This document shows, piece by piece, positions 28,810 through 35,220 of a stretch of DNA of 36,273 bases; position 1 is the first letter of the stretch; every line of letters begins with the position of its first letter. The notes under the pieces were generated by a model that saw nothing but the letters and a program-made list of their open reading frames with translations, was not told the DNA's origin and did not search any database. Source of the stretch: a virus; IMG/VR virus record IMGVR_UViG_3300038441_000602, positions 1 through 36,273 of that record, one strand, 5' to 3'. The position numbers and the translations under genes were made by a program.

Positions 28810-29747
28810 GGCTCATCGTCTACCGTGGACTGCCCGGAGCCGGGAAGACAACCCTGGCAAAGGCTGTCGTGGCTGAGGACCCGCGGCGCTGGGCACGGGT
28901 GAACCGGGATGACCTGCGTGCCATGGCTCACGACGGTATTCACTTGAATCAGACGGGCACCGAGGACGGTACCGAGCGGGCGATCATTGCCATACGGGAT
29001 GCTGCAATCTCAGCTCTGCTCAAGCGTGGCATGAACGTCATCAACGACGACACGAACCTGCCAGCCAGGACGGTTCGGGACCTGCGTCGACTGGCCACAT
29101 TGCACGGTGCTGAGTTCGAGGTGGTGGACCTGACCGGAGAGTCCGTGGACGTTTGCGTGGCTCGCGACAAGGCCAGGATCAAACCGGTCGGGGAGAACGT
29201 CATCCGTGACTACCACAAGCGGTACATCAAGGGGCAGCCCTGGCCGCTACCCATCCCGGACGAACCTGTCGATGACCAGTGGGTGATCGAGCCGTACAAG
29301 CCAACGGGCGTGGGTCCGAAGACCTGGATCGTGGACATCGACGGAACCGTTGCCCTGATGGGTACCCGTTCGCCGTTCGATGAGTCACGAGTCTGCGAGG
29401 ATCAGCCGCACGTGCCTGTCGTCTCAGCCGTCCACGCACTGTGGATGCAGGGATACGAAATCATCTTCCTGTCCGGACGGAAGGATTCCTGTCGAGACGC
29501 GACCGATGCTTGGCTTCGCAGGCACTTCCCGGCCATGACCTACAACAGTGGACTGAGACTGTTCATGCGTCCAGCAACGGGACCGCTCGCTGGCGAGACG
29601 GACTGGAAGGTGAAGCTCACACTGTTCAACGAACATGTTCGGCACAACTACGACGTGGCCGGCGTGCTCGATGACCGCAATCAGGTAGTCGACATGTGGC
29701 GGAAGCTGGGCCTGACCTGCTTCCAGGTAGCGGATGGCAACTTCTAG
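28803..29747 (+). CDS. Polynucleotide kinase/phosphatase
   Basis: A 314-residue protein with two domains. The kinase half has Walker A GLPGAGKTT (residues 9-17) and lid-region Arg residues. The phosphatase half has the HAD signature DIDGT at residues 178-182, a following Ser/Lys region and a DDRNQVV box near the C-terminus. This is the T4 Pnk layout (kinase then 3'-phosphatase). It can restore 5'-phosphate and 3'-hydroxyl ends of cleaved DNA or RNA, for example tRNAs cut by host defence nucleases. No phage ligase is in the window. The host would have to supply the ligase, possibly LigD together with Ku. Site 12 lies in codons 45-50. Confidence 0.88.
   Translation: MNRLIVYRGLPGAGKTTLAKAVVAEDPRRWARVNRDDLRAMAHDGIHLNQTGTEDGTERAIIAIRDAAISALLKRGMNVINDDTNLPARTVRDLRRLATLHGAEFEVVDLTGESVDVCVARDKARIKPVGENVIRDYHKRYIKGQPWPLPIPDEPVDDQWVIEPYKPTGVGPKTWIVDIDGTVALMGTRSPFDESRVCEDQPHVPVVSAVHALWMQGYEIIFLSGRKDSCRDATDAWLRRHFPAMTYNSGLRLFMRPATGPLAGETDWKVKLTLFNEHVRHNYDVAGVLDDRNQVVDMWRKLGLTCFQVADGNF
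28937..28950. promoter_or_regulatory. Operator-type palindrome site 12 (TATTCACTTGAATC)
   Basis: Within the kinase gene, 127 bases after site 11 and in the opposite sense of its asymmetric centre. Last base differs from consensus. Confidence 0.65.
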
Positions 29748-29753
29748 GTCATC

Positions 29754-29767
29754 TTGCTAGTATGTCC
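29754..29767 (+). promoter_or_regulatory. TTGCTARTNNGYC element 7
   Basis: TTGCTAGTATGTCC begins six bases after the stop of the kinase gene and 138 bases before the next start (29906). Here TAGTAT would be a good -10 element. Confidence 0.5.
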
Positions 29768-29905
29768 AGGACGGTCCGGCGATGCGTCAACGTCACCGAT
29801 GCCATGCGGATCGATGGTGGGGAGAGACAAGCAACCTCCCGTCTCACAGATCCACCAGCGCTGACCCGGACCGCCTACAACTTCACAACAACTGAAGGGA
29901 ACCAA

Positions 29906-30145
29906 GTGAACGGCCCCCCAGAGTTTGAACTGATGCCCCTGACTGAAGGCGTGAGCGCACGGATCAAGCTCACCCACGCAAGGGCATGCACGTCACTGTC
30001 CGACGAGGCCGCGACGGAGCGCATGAACACGGAGAACCCGACTGGGATCGAGTCCTGGTGGGAGATCTGCGCGAGCGAAGCACTAGCTCCGGTCGCCTGC
30101 CAGGAACGACCCGACACGCATCGGCACCTGATCTTCGAGTGCTGA
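29906..30145 (+). CDS. Hypothetical protein (79 aa)
   Basis: Start set at GTG 29906 with GAAGGGA before it. The frame is open upstream to 29762, but that would place the start within a promoter-like element. Mixed composition with two Cys in the centre (TGIESWWEICASEALAPVAC). Unknown. Confidence 0.5.
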   Translation: MNGPPEFELMPLTEGVSARIKLTHARACTSLSDEAATERMNTENPTGIESWWEICASEALAPVACQERPDTHRHLIFEC

Positions 30146-30148
30146 CCA

Positions 30149-30535
30149 ATGCACAGGGAAGATCGACCATTCCCCTGCAAGGGGAAGCACGCGCTGTTCT
30201 TCAGTGAGCGAAGCATTGACGAACGCAGAGCTGTTGCCCTGTGTAAACCCTGCCCGGAACGGGTCGCGTGCCTGACCGGTGCGAGGGAGCGGCAGGAACC
30301 GTACGGGACGTGGGGTGCGGAGACGAAGAGGCAGCGATTCCGGGCGATCAACGGTCGAACGATCCGGAAGGCTGCTGTCGACACCGTGAACCCCACCACT
30401 CCTGCGATCAAGGCTGACATCGTGAGGCTCAACGAGCAGGGCATGTCCCGTCTTGCGATCAGCCAGGAACTGAACATCACCAAGGATCAAGTGATCGGCG
30501 TGCTGCGGCGGATGAGAGGAAAGACAGATGGGTAA
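30149..30535 (+). CDS. WhiB-family regulator with C-terminal HTH
   Basis: A 128-residue protein. Cys10, Cys32, Cys35 and Cys41 give C-x21-C-x2-C-x5-C, the iron-sulfur ligands of WhiB proteins, and GTWGAE (53-58) is the conserved turn. WhiB proteins modulate the main sigma factor; phage TM4 carries a WhiB that acts as a dominant inhibitor. The C-terminal part (about 86-125, ADIVRLNEQGMSRLAISQELNITKDQVIGV) adds a helix-turn-helix not usual in small phage WhiB proteins. It starts three bases after the previous stop with a poor ribosome site. Confidence 0.88.
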   Translation: MHREDRPFPCKGKHALFFSERSIDERRAVALCKPCPERVACLTGARERQEPYGTWGAETKRQRFRAINGRTIRKAAVDTVNPTTPAIKADIVRLNEQGMSRLAISQELNITKDQVIGVLRRMRGKTDG

Positions 30536-30731
30536 GTATCAATCGAAGACGTGGGTGCAGGACCACATGGCTGATCGGACCAGCGAGCCGCCAGACACGT
30601 GGGAGTTCGGCATCGGGTACGCCTTCAAGGGCTGCACCTGGGTTGTCCTACACCGGGCGGACATGCCACACACGACGCTCGTGGTCACAGCGTCCGACCT
30701 GAAGGACGACTTCCTGGAGGTGGCAGCATGA
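30528..30731 (+). CDS. Hypothetical protein (67 aa)
   Basis: ATG inside the end of the WhiB gene with GAGGAAAGACAG before it. Compact beta-rich sequence (WEFGIGYAFKGCTWVVLHRAD). Unknown. Stop overlaps the next ATG. Confidence 0.6.
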   Translation: MGKYQSKTWVQDHMADRTSEPPDTWEFGIGYAFKGCTWVVLHRADMPHTTLVVTASDLKDDFLEVAA

Positions 30732-31477
30732 CCGTCACTGCATACACCACAAAGGACTCTGGCAAGCGTCAGCAGTACGCCAACGGGATGAAGCGGGACA
30801 CGAACGAGGGCAAGCCGCGGTTCAACCTGATGGTTCCGAAGGAGGTCCCGTACAACGAGCAGATCTTGACGCGCGTTGCCGAGCTGCTCGCCCGTGGTGC
30901 CGTCAAGTACGGAGACCGGAACTGGGAGTCTGGATGGGACCCGGAAGCCTTGGAGCGCGCGTACGACAGCGCCATGCGTCACCTCATGCAGTGGATGTGC
31001 GGGGAGACCGACGAGGACCATGCTGCTGCGGTCGTGTTCAACATCATGCAGGTTGAGTACCTGGAGTACATGCGGCCGAAGCCGTCCCGATGGGAACAGG
31101 TAGTGGCGGCACCGACCAGGAAGGACCGGGAGCACTGGGTCGAGGCAACTGAGATCCCTGCGGACGGCCAGTCCAGGAAGGACCGCATCGAGGCGCTGAA
31201 GAAGAAGCGGGCAGAGCGGCAGGCCAAGGCCAAGGACGAACCGAAGGAACCGGTGGCCAACACGGCCGAGCTGAAGCCACCACCGGAACGGGTTCCGACC
31301 CTGTCCTACGCCGAACTGATGAAGCTGCGGTGCGGGTCCATTGTGGAGTCCACCGAGACTGGCCGGAGGTTCATCAAGGAGGAGGGCACGATGGTTTGGC
31401 TCGGACTAGAGGGACTCGGAAGGTTCAGCAACGCCGGCCTCATCGCCATGTTCGGCAGCAAGCTCAAGGAACTGTGA
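30728..31477 (+). CDS. DUF5664 dATP/dGTP pyrophosphohydrolase (MazG/MazZ-like) with extra tail
   Basis: A 249-residue protein from ATG 30728. The N-terminal 110 residues have the DUF5664 pattern: NEGKPRFNLM, then LLARGAVKYGDRNWESG, then AYDSAMRHLMQWMCGETDEDHAAAVVFNIM. The E/D-rich DED-H metal site is visible. Such enzymes split dATP or dGTP, or other nucleotides, to monophosphates. MazZ is the relative in phages with 2-aminoadenine DNA, but no purZ-like gene is in this window. The remaining 130 residues are basic, then globular, and may be a separate domain. Confidence 0.8.
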   Translation: MTVTAYTTKDSGKRQQYANGMKRDTNEGKPRFNLMVPKEVPYNEQILTRVAELLARGAVKYGDRNWESGWDPEALERAYDSAMRHLMQWMCGETDEDHAAAVVFNIMQVEYLEYMRPKPSRWEQVVAAPTRKDREHWVEATEIPADGQSRKDRIEALKKKRAERQAKAKDEPKEPVANTAELKPPPERVPTLSYAELMKLRCGSIVESTETGRRFIKEEGTMVWLGLEGLGRFSNAGLIAMFGSKLKEL

Positions 31478-31488
31478 GGAGAGACGGA

Positions 31489-32274
31489 ATGACAACGGTC
31501 AAGAAGTACGAAGAGATCGTGGCGGACGGCAAGGCTGCGATCGACACTGCGGTTCAGGAAGCATACGCACGCGGCCGAGAGTCGGGGGTGAATCAGTATG
31601 CCCACGTTCATGCAGCCATGGCACAACTTGCTAATCTGTCCGGCCGTCCTTCTGGGTTTTCATTCCTGTCCAGGAGTGGCGTGGCAGACATCGTTGCTCG
31701 GATCAAGGCACGGTTCGAGCAGTACCCACCGATCCATGTCACTGCCAATGCGGAAGAGATCGCAACGCTGAAGGACCGCAACGCACGTCAGGCCATGTGT
31801 ATCTCTGCGGTCACTGATGCGATCGGCCTGCCCATCGGACAGCTCGACCTGAACACTCTCGGAAAGGAGGTGAAGGACCGGCTCGCGGAGAAGGACAAGG
31901 AGATTGCCAGGCTGACGGAGAAGAACCAGAACCAGCAGAGATTCCTGCGAGAGATCGCCAAGGCTGTCGGCATGGACCCCCTCCTCTCCGTGGAGCTGAA
32001 CAACCTCGTTCACCGGGTCTCGGCGGTGGCCGAGTCGGAGCGAGACCTGATCGAGCGGAACGAGAAGCTGACCCTGAAGGTAGGCAAACTCAGGCGCGAA
32101 CAGGTGGACGAGTTCCATCGTGGACTCCAGCAAGGGGTCCAGCGGGGACGGGAAGAGGAGCGTGCAGAGATCCTGGCTGCGGCTGCCCGTGAGCGACTGA
32201 AGATTTTGCACGCCACAATCCAGGACAGTGACCGCGAGCGCTCCATCACCTTCGAGCTGTGCGGGCAGCACTGA
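31489..32274 (+). CDS. Coiled-coil protein (261 aa)
   Basis: ATG 31489 behind GGAGAGACG; an earlier frame start overlaps the previous gene. Residues about 133-250 contain repeated charged heptads (DRLAEKDKEIARLTEKNQ; ERDLIERNEKLTLKVGKLRR). The N-terminal part is less regular and TTGCTARTNNGYC element 8 lies in it. Likely a structural or partner-binding protein. No specific family. Confidence 0.65.
   Translation: MTTVKKYEEIVADGKAAIDTAVQEAYARGRESGVNQYAHVHAAMAQLANLSGRPSGFSFLSRSGVADIVARIKARFEQYPPIHVTANAEEIATLKDRNARQAMCISAVTDAIGLPIGQLDLNTLGKEVKDRLAEKDKEIARLTEKNQNQQRFLREIAKAVGMDPLLSVELNNLVHRVSAVAESERDLIERNEKLTLKVGKLRREQVDEFHRGLQQGVQRGREEERAEILAAAARERLKILHATIQDSDRERSITFELCGQH
31628..31641 (+). promoter_or_regulatory. 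TTGCTARTNNGYC element 8
   Basis: TTGCTAATCTGTCC within the coiled-coil gene, about 140 bases from its start. The only internal member. It may drive the downstream phosphatase and lsr2 genes, or may be chance conservation. Confidence 0.4.
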
Positions 32275-32275
32275 C

Positions 32276-32776
32276 ATGCCGTACTACGTTCCCGCCGCCC
32301 GTGACGAGTGGAATGAGATCGTCCCGAACCTGTTCATGGGTGGCCATGTCTACGACCCGATGCAGAAGTTCTCGAGCCCATGGCTGCCAGTCGTGGTGCG
32401 TGACGAGTTCGATTCGGTCGTGTCCCTATACACAGAGTCTGGCTCTGGTCCGAGCGTAGGCGTTCCGCACGTCATATGCGAGATTCCTGACGACAAAGAG
32501 AACGGACTGAATGACGGCGGACTGTTCATGGTCGAGCTGATTGCCGACCTGGTGGCAGATGCCGTGAAGTCCGGGAAGAAAGTCCTCGTCCGTTGCCAAG
32601 CTGGATACAACCGTTCCGGCCTGGTCGTGGCGTTCGCGCTCATGCGGATGGGCTACACGGGTCCGCAGGCTATCCAGCTCATTCGGCAGAAGCGTTCACC
32701 GCACGCACTGTGCAACGAACGCTTTGTCGAGTACATCCAGAACCACAAGCCCGTCCTGGAGGAGAGCAATGCCTAG
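32276..32776 (+). CDS. Dual-specificity protein phosphatase-like
   Basis: A 166-residue protein. VRCQAGYNRSG holds the C-x5-R active-site loop (Cys107, Arg113, then Ser). IPDDKENG at about 70-77 supplies the general acid Asp. Fold order, a beta strand before VPHVICEIPDD then the loop and an alpha helix, is that of dual-specificity phosphatases. Phage versions could dephosphorylate host proteins, or RNA ends, to reprogramme the cell. Start is ATG 32276, one base after the previous stop. Confidence 0.85.
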   Translation: MPYYVPAARDEWNEIVPNLFMGGHVYDPMQKFSSPWLPVVVRDEFDSVVSLYTESGSGPSVGVPHVICEIPDDKENGLNDGGLFMVELIADLVADAVKSGKKVLVRCQAGYNRSGLVVAFALMRMGYTGPQAIQLIRQKRSPHALCNERFVEYIQNHKPVLEESNA

Positions 32777-32861
32777 AACCAGGATCGGATGGACGATATT
32801 CCTATTGGCCTCATTGCTGGGCGTGGCGGGACTGGTGGTCCGAGTTGCAGGGGTGGCGTGA
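32769..32861 (+). CDS. Tiny membrane protein (30 aa)
   Basis: MPRTRIGWTIFLLASLLGVA then GLVVRVAGVA. Basic start and one transmembrane helix. ATG lies inside the end of the phosphatase gene. Confidence 0.6.
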   Translation: MPRTRIGWTIFLLASLLGVAGLVVRVAGVA

Positions 32862-33019
32862 TGGAGCTGGCTGGCCTGAGGTTCATGCTGTGGTGCATTG
32901 ACGTCTCCGATCGAGTCCGTTGGCTCTGGACCGACATCCGCGGCGACAAGGTCGGATGGAACTGCTCCACCGGAGAATGGTTGGCTGCACCGAGAAAGAG
33001 CCTCGGAAGTAGCAAGTAA
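32861..33019 (+). CDS. Small Trp-rich protein (52 aa)
   Basis: ATG overlaps the previous TGA. Four Trp residues in mixed context (WCIDVSDRVRWLWTDIRGDK). Basic end. Unknown. Confidence 0.6.
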   Translation: MELAGLRFMLWCIDVSDRVRWLWTDIRGDKVGWNCSTGEWLAAPRKSLGSSK

Positions 33020-33276
33020 TGGTCGCCGCTGACCCAGCAACAAGAAGTCTGGTCGCACGTATCGCAGCCAATACAAGAGTGGCACACACCACCGACCGCA
33101 AGGCGATGACCGCACCAGCGAGACGGGCATGGAATGCCAGGTGGGAAAAGGAAGTAGACCCGACCGGATCGTTAGATCCAAATGAAAGGGCGATACGCGC
33201 CAAGGCAGCCCTGAAGGCACACATGCAGGGGCTGTCGCTAAGATCATCCCAAACCAGGAAGAGGAGAAAGAAGTAA
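33019..33276 (+). CDS. Small basic protein (85 aa)
   Basis: ATG overlaps the previous TAA (TAATG). Ala/Arg-rich helical sequence with a strongly basic end (RSSQTRKRRKK). Stop shares a base with the Lsr2 start. Nucleic-acid binding is possible, but no family is recognised. Confidence 0.6.
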   Translation: MVAADPATRSLVARIAANTRVAHTTDRKAMTAPARRAWNARWEKEVDPTGSLDPNERAIRAKAALKAHMQGLSLRSSQTRKRRKK

Positions 33277-33737
33277 TGGCAACGCAGAGCATCGTCGTCG
33301 CTTACTGCGACATCACTGGCGAGACCGAGAACGTCGAGACCGTCCTCTTCGGACTGGACGGCGTGCTGTACGAGATCGACCTCGTCGGGAAGCTGGCCGA
33401 CAAGCTGCGTGACGGCTTGGGCGAGTTCATCCCGAACGCACGTCGGGTCACCGCGAAGCGGGGCGCCGGTCGCAAGGCCATGGCGGACCCAGAGCTGAAC
33501 AAGCGGATTCGGGAGTGGGCACCTGGAGCTGGCTGGGAGGTCAGCGAGCGCGGTCGCATCAAGTCCGAGATCATCGACGCCTACCACGCGAACCGCTCGA
33601 ACCCGGACGCAGTGCAGCCAGAACCGGTCAAGGCCAAGTCCACCAGGGCCAAGGCTGAGCCGCCTGCTGCTGCGTTCTCCAACCCGGAGACCCCGGACGA
33701 GACTCCGAAGAAGCGGACTCGGGCCAAGGCTGAGTAG
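33276..33737 (+). CDS. Lsr2-like nucleoid protein
   Basis: A 153-residue homologue of Lsr2. The N-terminal dimerisation domain, DITGETENVETVLFGLDGVLYEIDL, and the C-terminal DNA-binding part, IREWAPGAGWEVSERGRIKSEIIDAYH, are both clear. The Lys/Pro/Ala-rich end (KAKSTRAKAEPPAAA, then TPKKRTRAKAE) is a phage-specific extension. Lsr2 silences AT-rich DNA in actinobacteria. A phage copy could counteract host silencing or package phage DNA. Site 13 and a strong terminator follow. Confidence 0.88.
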   Translation: MATQSIVVAYCDITGETENVETVLFGLDGVLYEIDLVGKLADKLRDGLGEFIPNARRVTAKRGAGRKAMADPELNKRIREWAPGAGWEVSERGRIKSEIIDAYHANRSNPDAVQPEPVKAKSTRAKAEPPAAAFSNPETPDETPKKRTRAKAE

Positions 33738-33742
33738 CAAGC

Positions 33743-33756
33743 TATTCACATGAATA
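33743..33756. promoter_or_regulatory. Operator-type palindrome site 13 (TATTCACATGAATA)
   Basis: Rightmost site, between the lsr2 stop and the terminator. None follows in the GntR/integrase region. Confidence 0.8.
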
Positions 33757-33762
33757 CAAGAG

Positions 33763-33801
33763 GGGCCAGTCCTTCCACATCGGGAGGGCTGGCCCTTTTT
33801 G
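33763..33801 (+). terminator. Strong intrinsic terminator of the right arm
   Basis: GGGCCAGTCCTTCC pairs with GGGAGGGCTGGCCC (14 bp, two G-T) around ACATC, then five T. Marks the end of early-gene transcription. Confidence 0.9.
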
Positions 33802-33814
33802 TGTCTCCAGAGCA

Positions 33815-33873
33815 TGAGAGCGGGTCCCCCTCGACCACTGGCTCACCAGCTATGCGAAGAGAACCCGCTCTCA
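33815..33873. terminator. Large inverted repeat after the small minus-strand gene
   Basis: TGAGAGCGGGT (33815-33825) and ACCCGCTCTCA (33863-33873) pair exactly over 11 bases with a 37-base loop. It may end leftward transcription of the 79-residue gene. No T run follows. Confidence 0.5.
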
Positions 33874-33921
33874 CCTTACCGGCGGACAGGGCACCGGGGT
33901 CTAGGCGTGCACAGGTATGGG

Positions 33922-34161
33922 CTATGTGCGTACGGGTAGGTGGTCCGGATGTCCCGCCACGGCAACGGCCTCGTCGTAGTCGATCTGTGCCACCCTCAGG
34001 AGAGCGTCCAGCCCATCCATCTCCTTCACCAGTGCTTCCCGCTCCGCCTGGTCCTCTGTCCTGTGCATGGTGAACATGACCCGTCCACGGTCACGCTTCA
34101 GGTCGGCTATGAGCTGCTGAGACTCCGACGCCCAGAGATCAGCCCAGGACACGTTACGCAC
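33922..34161 (-). CDS. Small helical protein (79 aa)
   Basis: Start placed at GTG 34161-34159, with GGGGAGGG just upstream. The frame is open further but that part overlaps the divergent promoter region. Helical with alternating charge (EDQAEREALVKEMDGLDALL). It is divergently transcribed from the GntR gene. Its role is unknown; it could be a control partner of the regulator. Confidence 0.5.
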   Translation of the reverse strand: MRNVSWADLWASESQQLIADLKRDRGRVMFTMHRTEDQAEREALVKEMDGLDALLRVAQIDYDEAVAVAGHPDHLPVRT

Positions 34162-34334
34162 GAAACCCTCCCCAGATTTGACGGAGAGCAGAGCGACACA
34201 GAGGCCGGTCCGTCCCGCCCCGCTCTCCCGTGGCCACCATGTCCCTCGATGTGGTGGTTGCGAGCATGCTAGTACACGTAGGTGTTCGTGAGCTAGATGA
34301 CGATCGCAGATGACCGTCCGGTAGCTTTTGGCGT

Positions 34335-35060
34335 ATGGCGCTAGACCGTCCTGCACCGCCGTATGTGCAGATCGCCGACAGGTACCGCAGAGAGATCATC
34401 GACGGGACCCGTGAGGCTGGCGCACGTCTACCGACCATCGCGGAGATCGCTAAGGAGTACAACGTAGCCACGGCCACGGCAGCCAAAGCGATAACGCAGT
34501 TGCAGGTTGAGGGCCTGGTCTACAGCTCGCCGCAAGGCACGTTCGTGGTCGACACCCGATCAGCTTCAGCACCCCATGATCGGCTCCGTCGAGTGCGCAC
34601 CACGGGCAGAGCTGAAGGCACCGCGGAGTCCGTCCGGATCATCTCCGCTGGCATCGTCCGTCCACCGAGGTACGTGAGCGAGCTGCTGGCTACCGGCGAT
34701 GAGGAAGTGGTCAGGCGCGAGTGGGTCACCTTGAACCGGAGCAAGGCAGCCATGCTCTCCGTGTCCTGGTTCTCTCCCCACGCGATCAGGGACTTGCTGA
34801 CCGAGCTGGTGTCCGACGATCCCACATCTGTGCAGATGATCGAACAGGCTGTAGCTCGACGGCTCTCCACGGCCAGGGACTACTACGAGGCCAGAGAGTG
34901 TGACGATCGAGAGGCTAGACATCTGGGTATCAGGATCGGGGCACCAGTCCTCGCCGGCACCTACCTCTGGCACGACAGGGACGGGGCGGTCATCGAGTAC
35001 GGGGAGTACGTGATCCCACCAGGGAAGGTCATCACCTACGAGTACGAGGTGTCTTCCTAG
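34335..35060 (+). CDS. GntR-family transcriptional regulator (HutC/UTRA type)
   Basis: A 241-residue regulator. Residues 9-76 form the winged helix (PPYVQIADRYRREIIDGTRE, then LPTIAEIAKEYNVATATAAK). The C-terminal UTRA ligand domain follows, ending with GAVIEYGEYVIPPGKVITYEYE. Such proteins control transfer genes of actinobacterial integrative elements (KorSA type) and some temperate phages. It lies next to the integrase and is a candidate lysogeny regulator. The usual HutC-type operators contain GT-N-TA-N-AC, unlike the palindromes in the right arm. Confidence 0.88.
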   Translation: MALDRPAPPYVQIADRYRREIIDGTREAGARLPTIAEIAKEYNVATATAAKAITQLQVEGLVYSSPQGTFVVDTRSASAPHDRLRRVRTTGRAEGTAESVRIISAGIVRPPRYVSELLATGDEEVVRREWVTLNRSKAAMLSVSWFSPHAIRDLLTELVSDDPTSVQMIEQAVARRLSTARDYYEARECDDREARHLGIRIGAPVLAGTYLWHDRDGAVIEYGEYVIPPGKVITYEYEVSS

Positions 35061-35065
35061 GACGC

Positions 35066-35083
35066 AAGATCTTTTCCGTACCC
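35066..35083. repeat. 75-base hairpin element, partial copy after the GntR gene
   Basis: AAGATCTTTTCCGTACCC, exact reverse complement of 25623-25640 in ku. It begins six bases after the GntR stop. Confidence 0.7.
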
Positions 35084-35191
35084 TTCCAACCACCCACGCC
35101 CGCTACGTTCGTCGGTCTGCTGAAGACTGCTTGACCTGGAATGCACGGCCTACAGGGACGCACCGACAGAGTTCTGGCGGCGGTCCCTTCC

Positions 35192-35220
35192 GGACGATCT
35201 GAGCCCGCTCAGATCTGTCC
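35192..35220. terminator. Perfect palindromic hairpin between convergent GntR and integrase genes
   Basis: GATCTGAGC-CC-GCTCAGATC with GGAC/GTCC flanks, 13 bp in total with one extra T. It lies at the integrase stop and could end transcription from both sides. There is no T run. Confidence 0.55.

Noticed and set aside
29641-29670. GAACATGTTC as a second LexA box
   Set aside because: Spacing between GAAC and GTTC is two bases instead of four, and it lies inside the kinase coding region.
30728-31477. 2-aminoadenine (Z) genome system
   Set aside because: Only the MazZ-like family member is present in the window. Neither PurZ nor a matching polymerase is seen.
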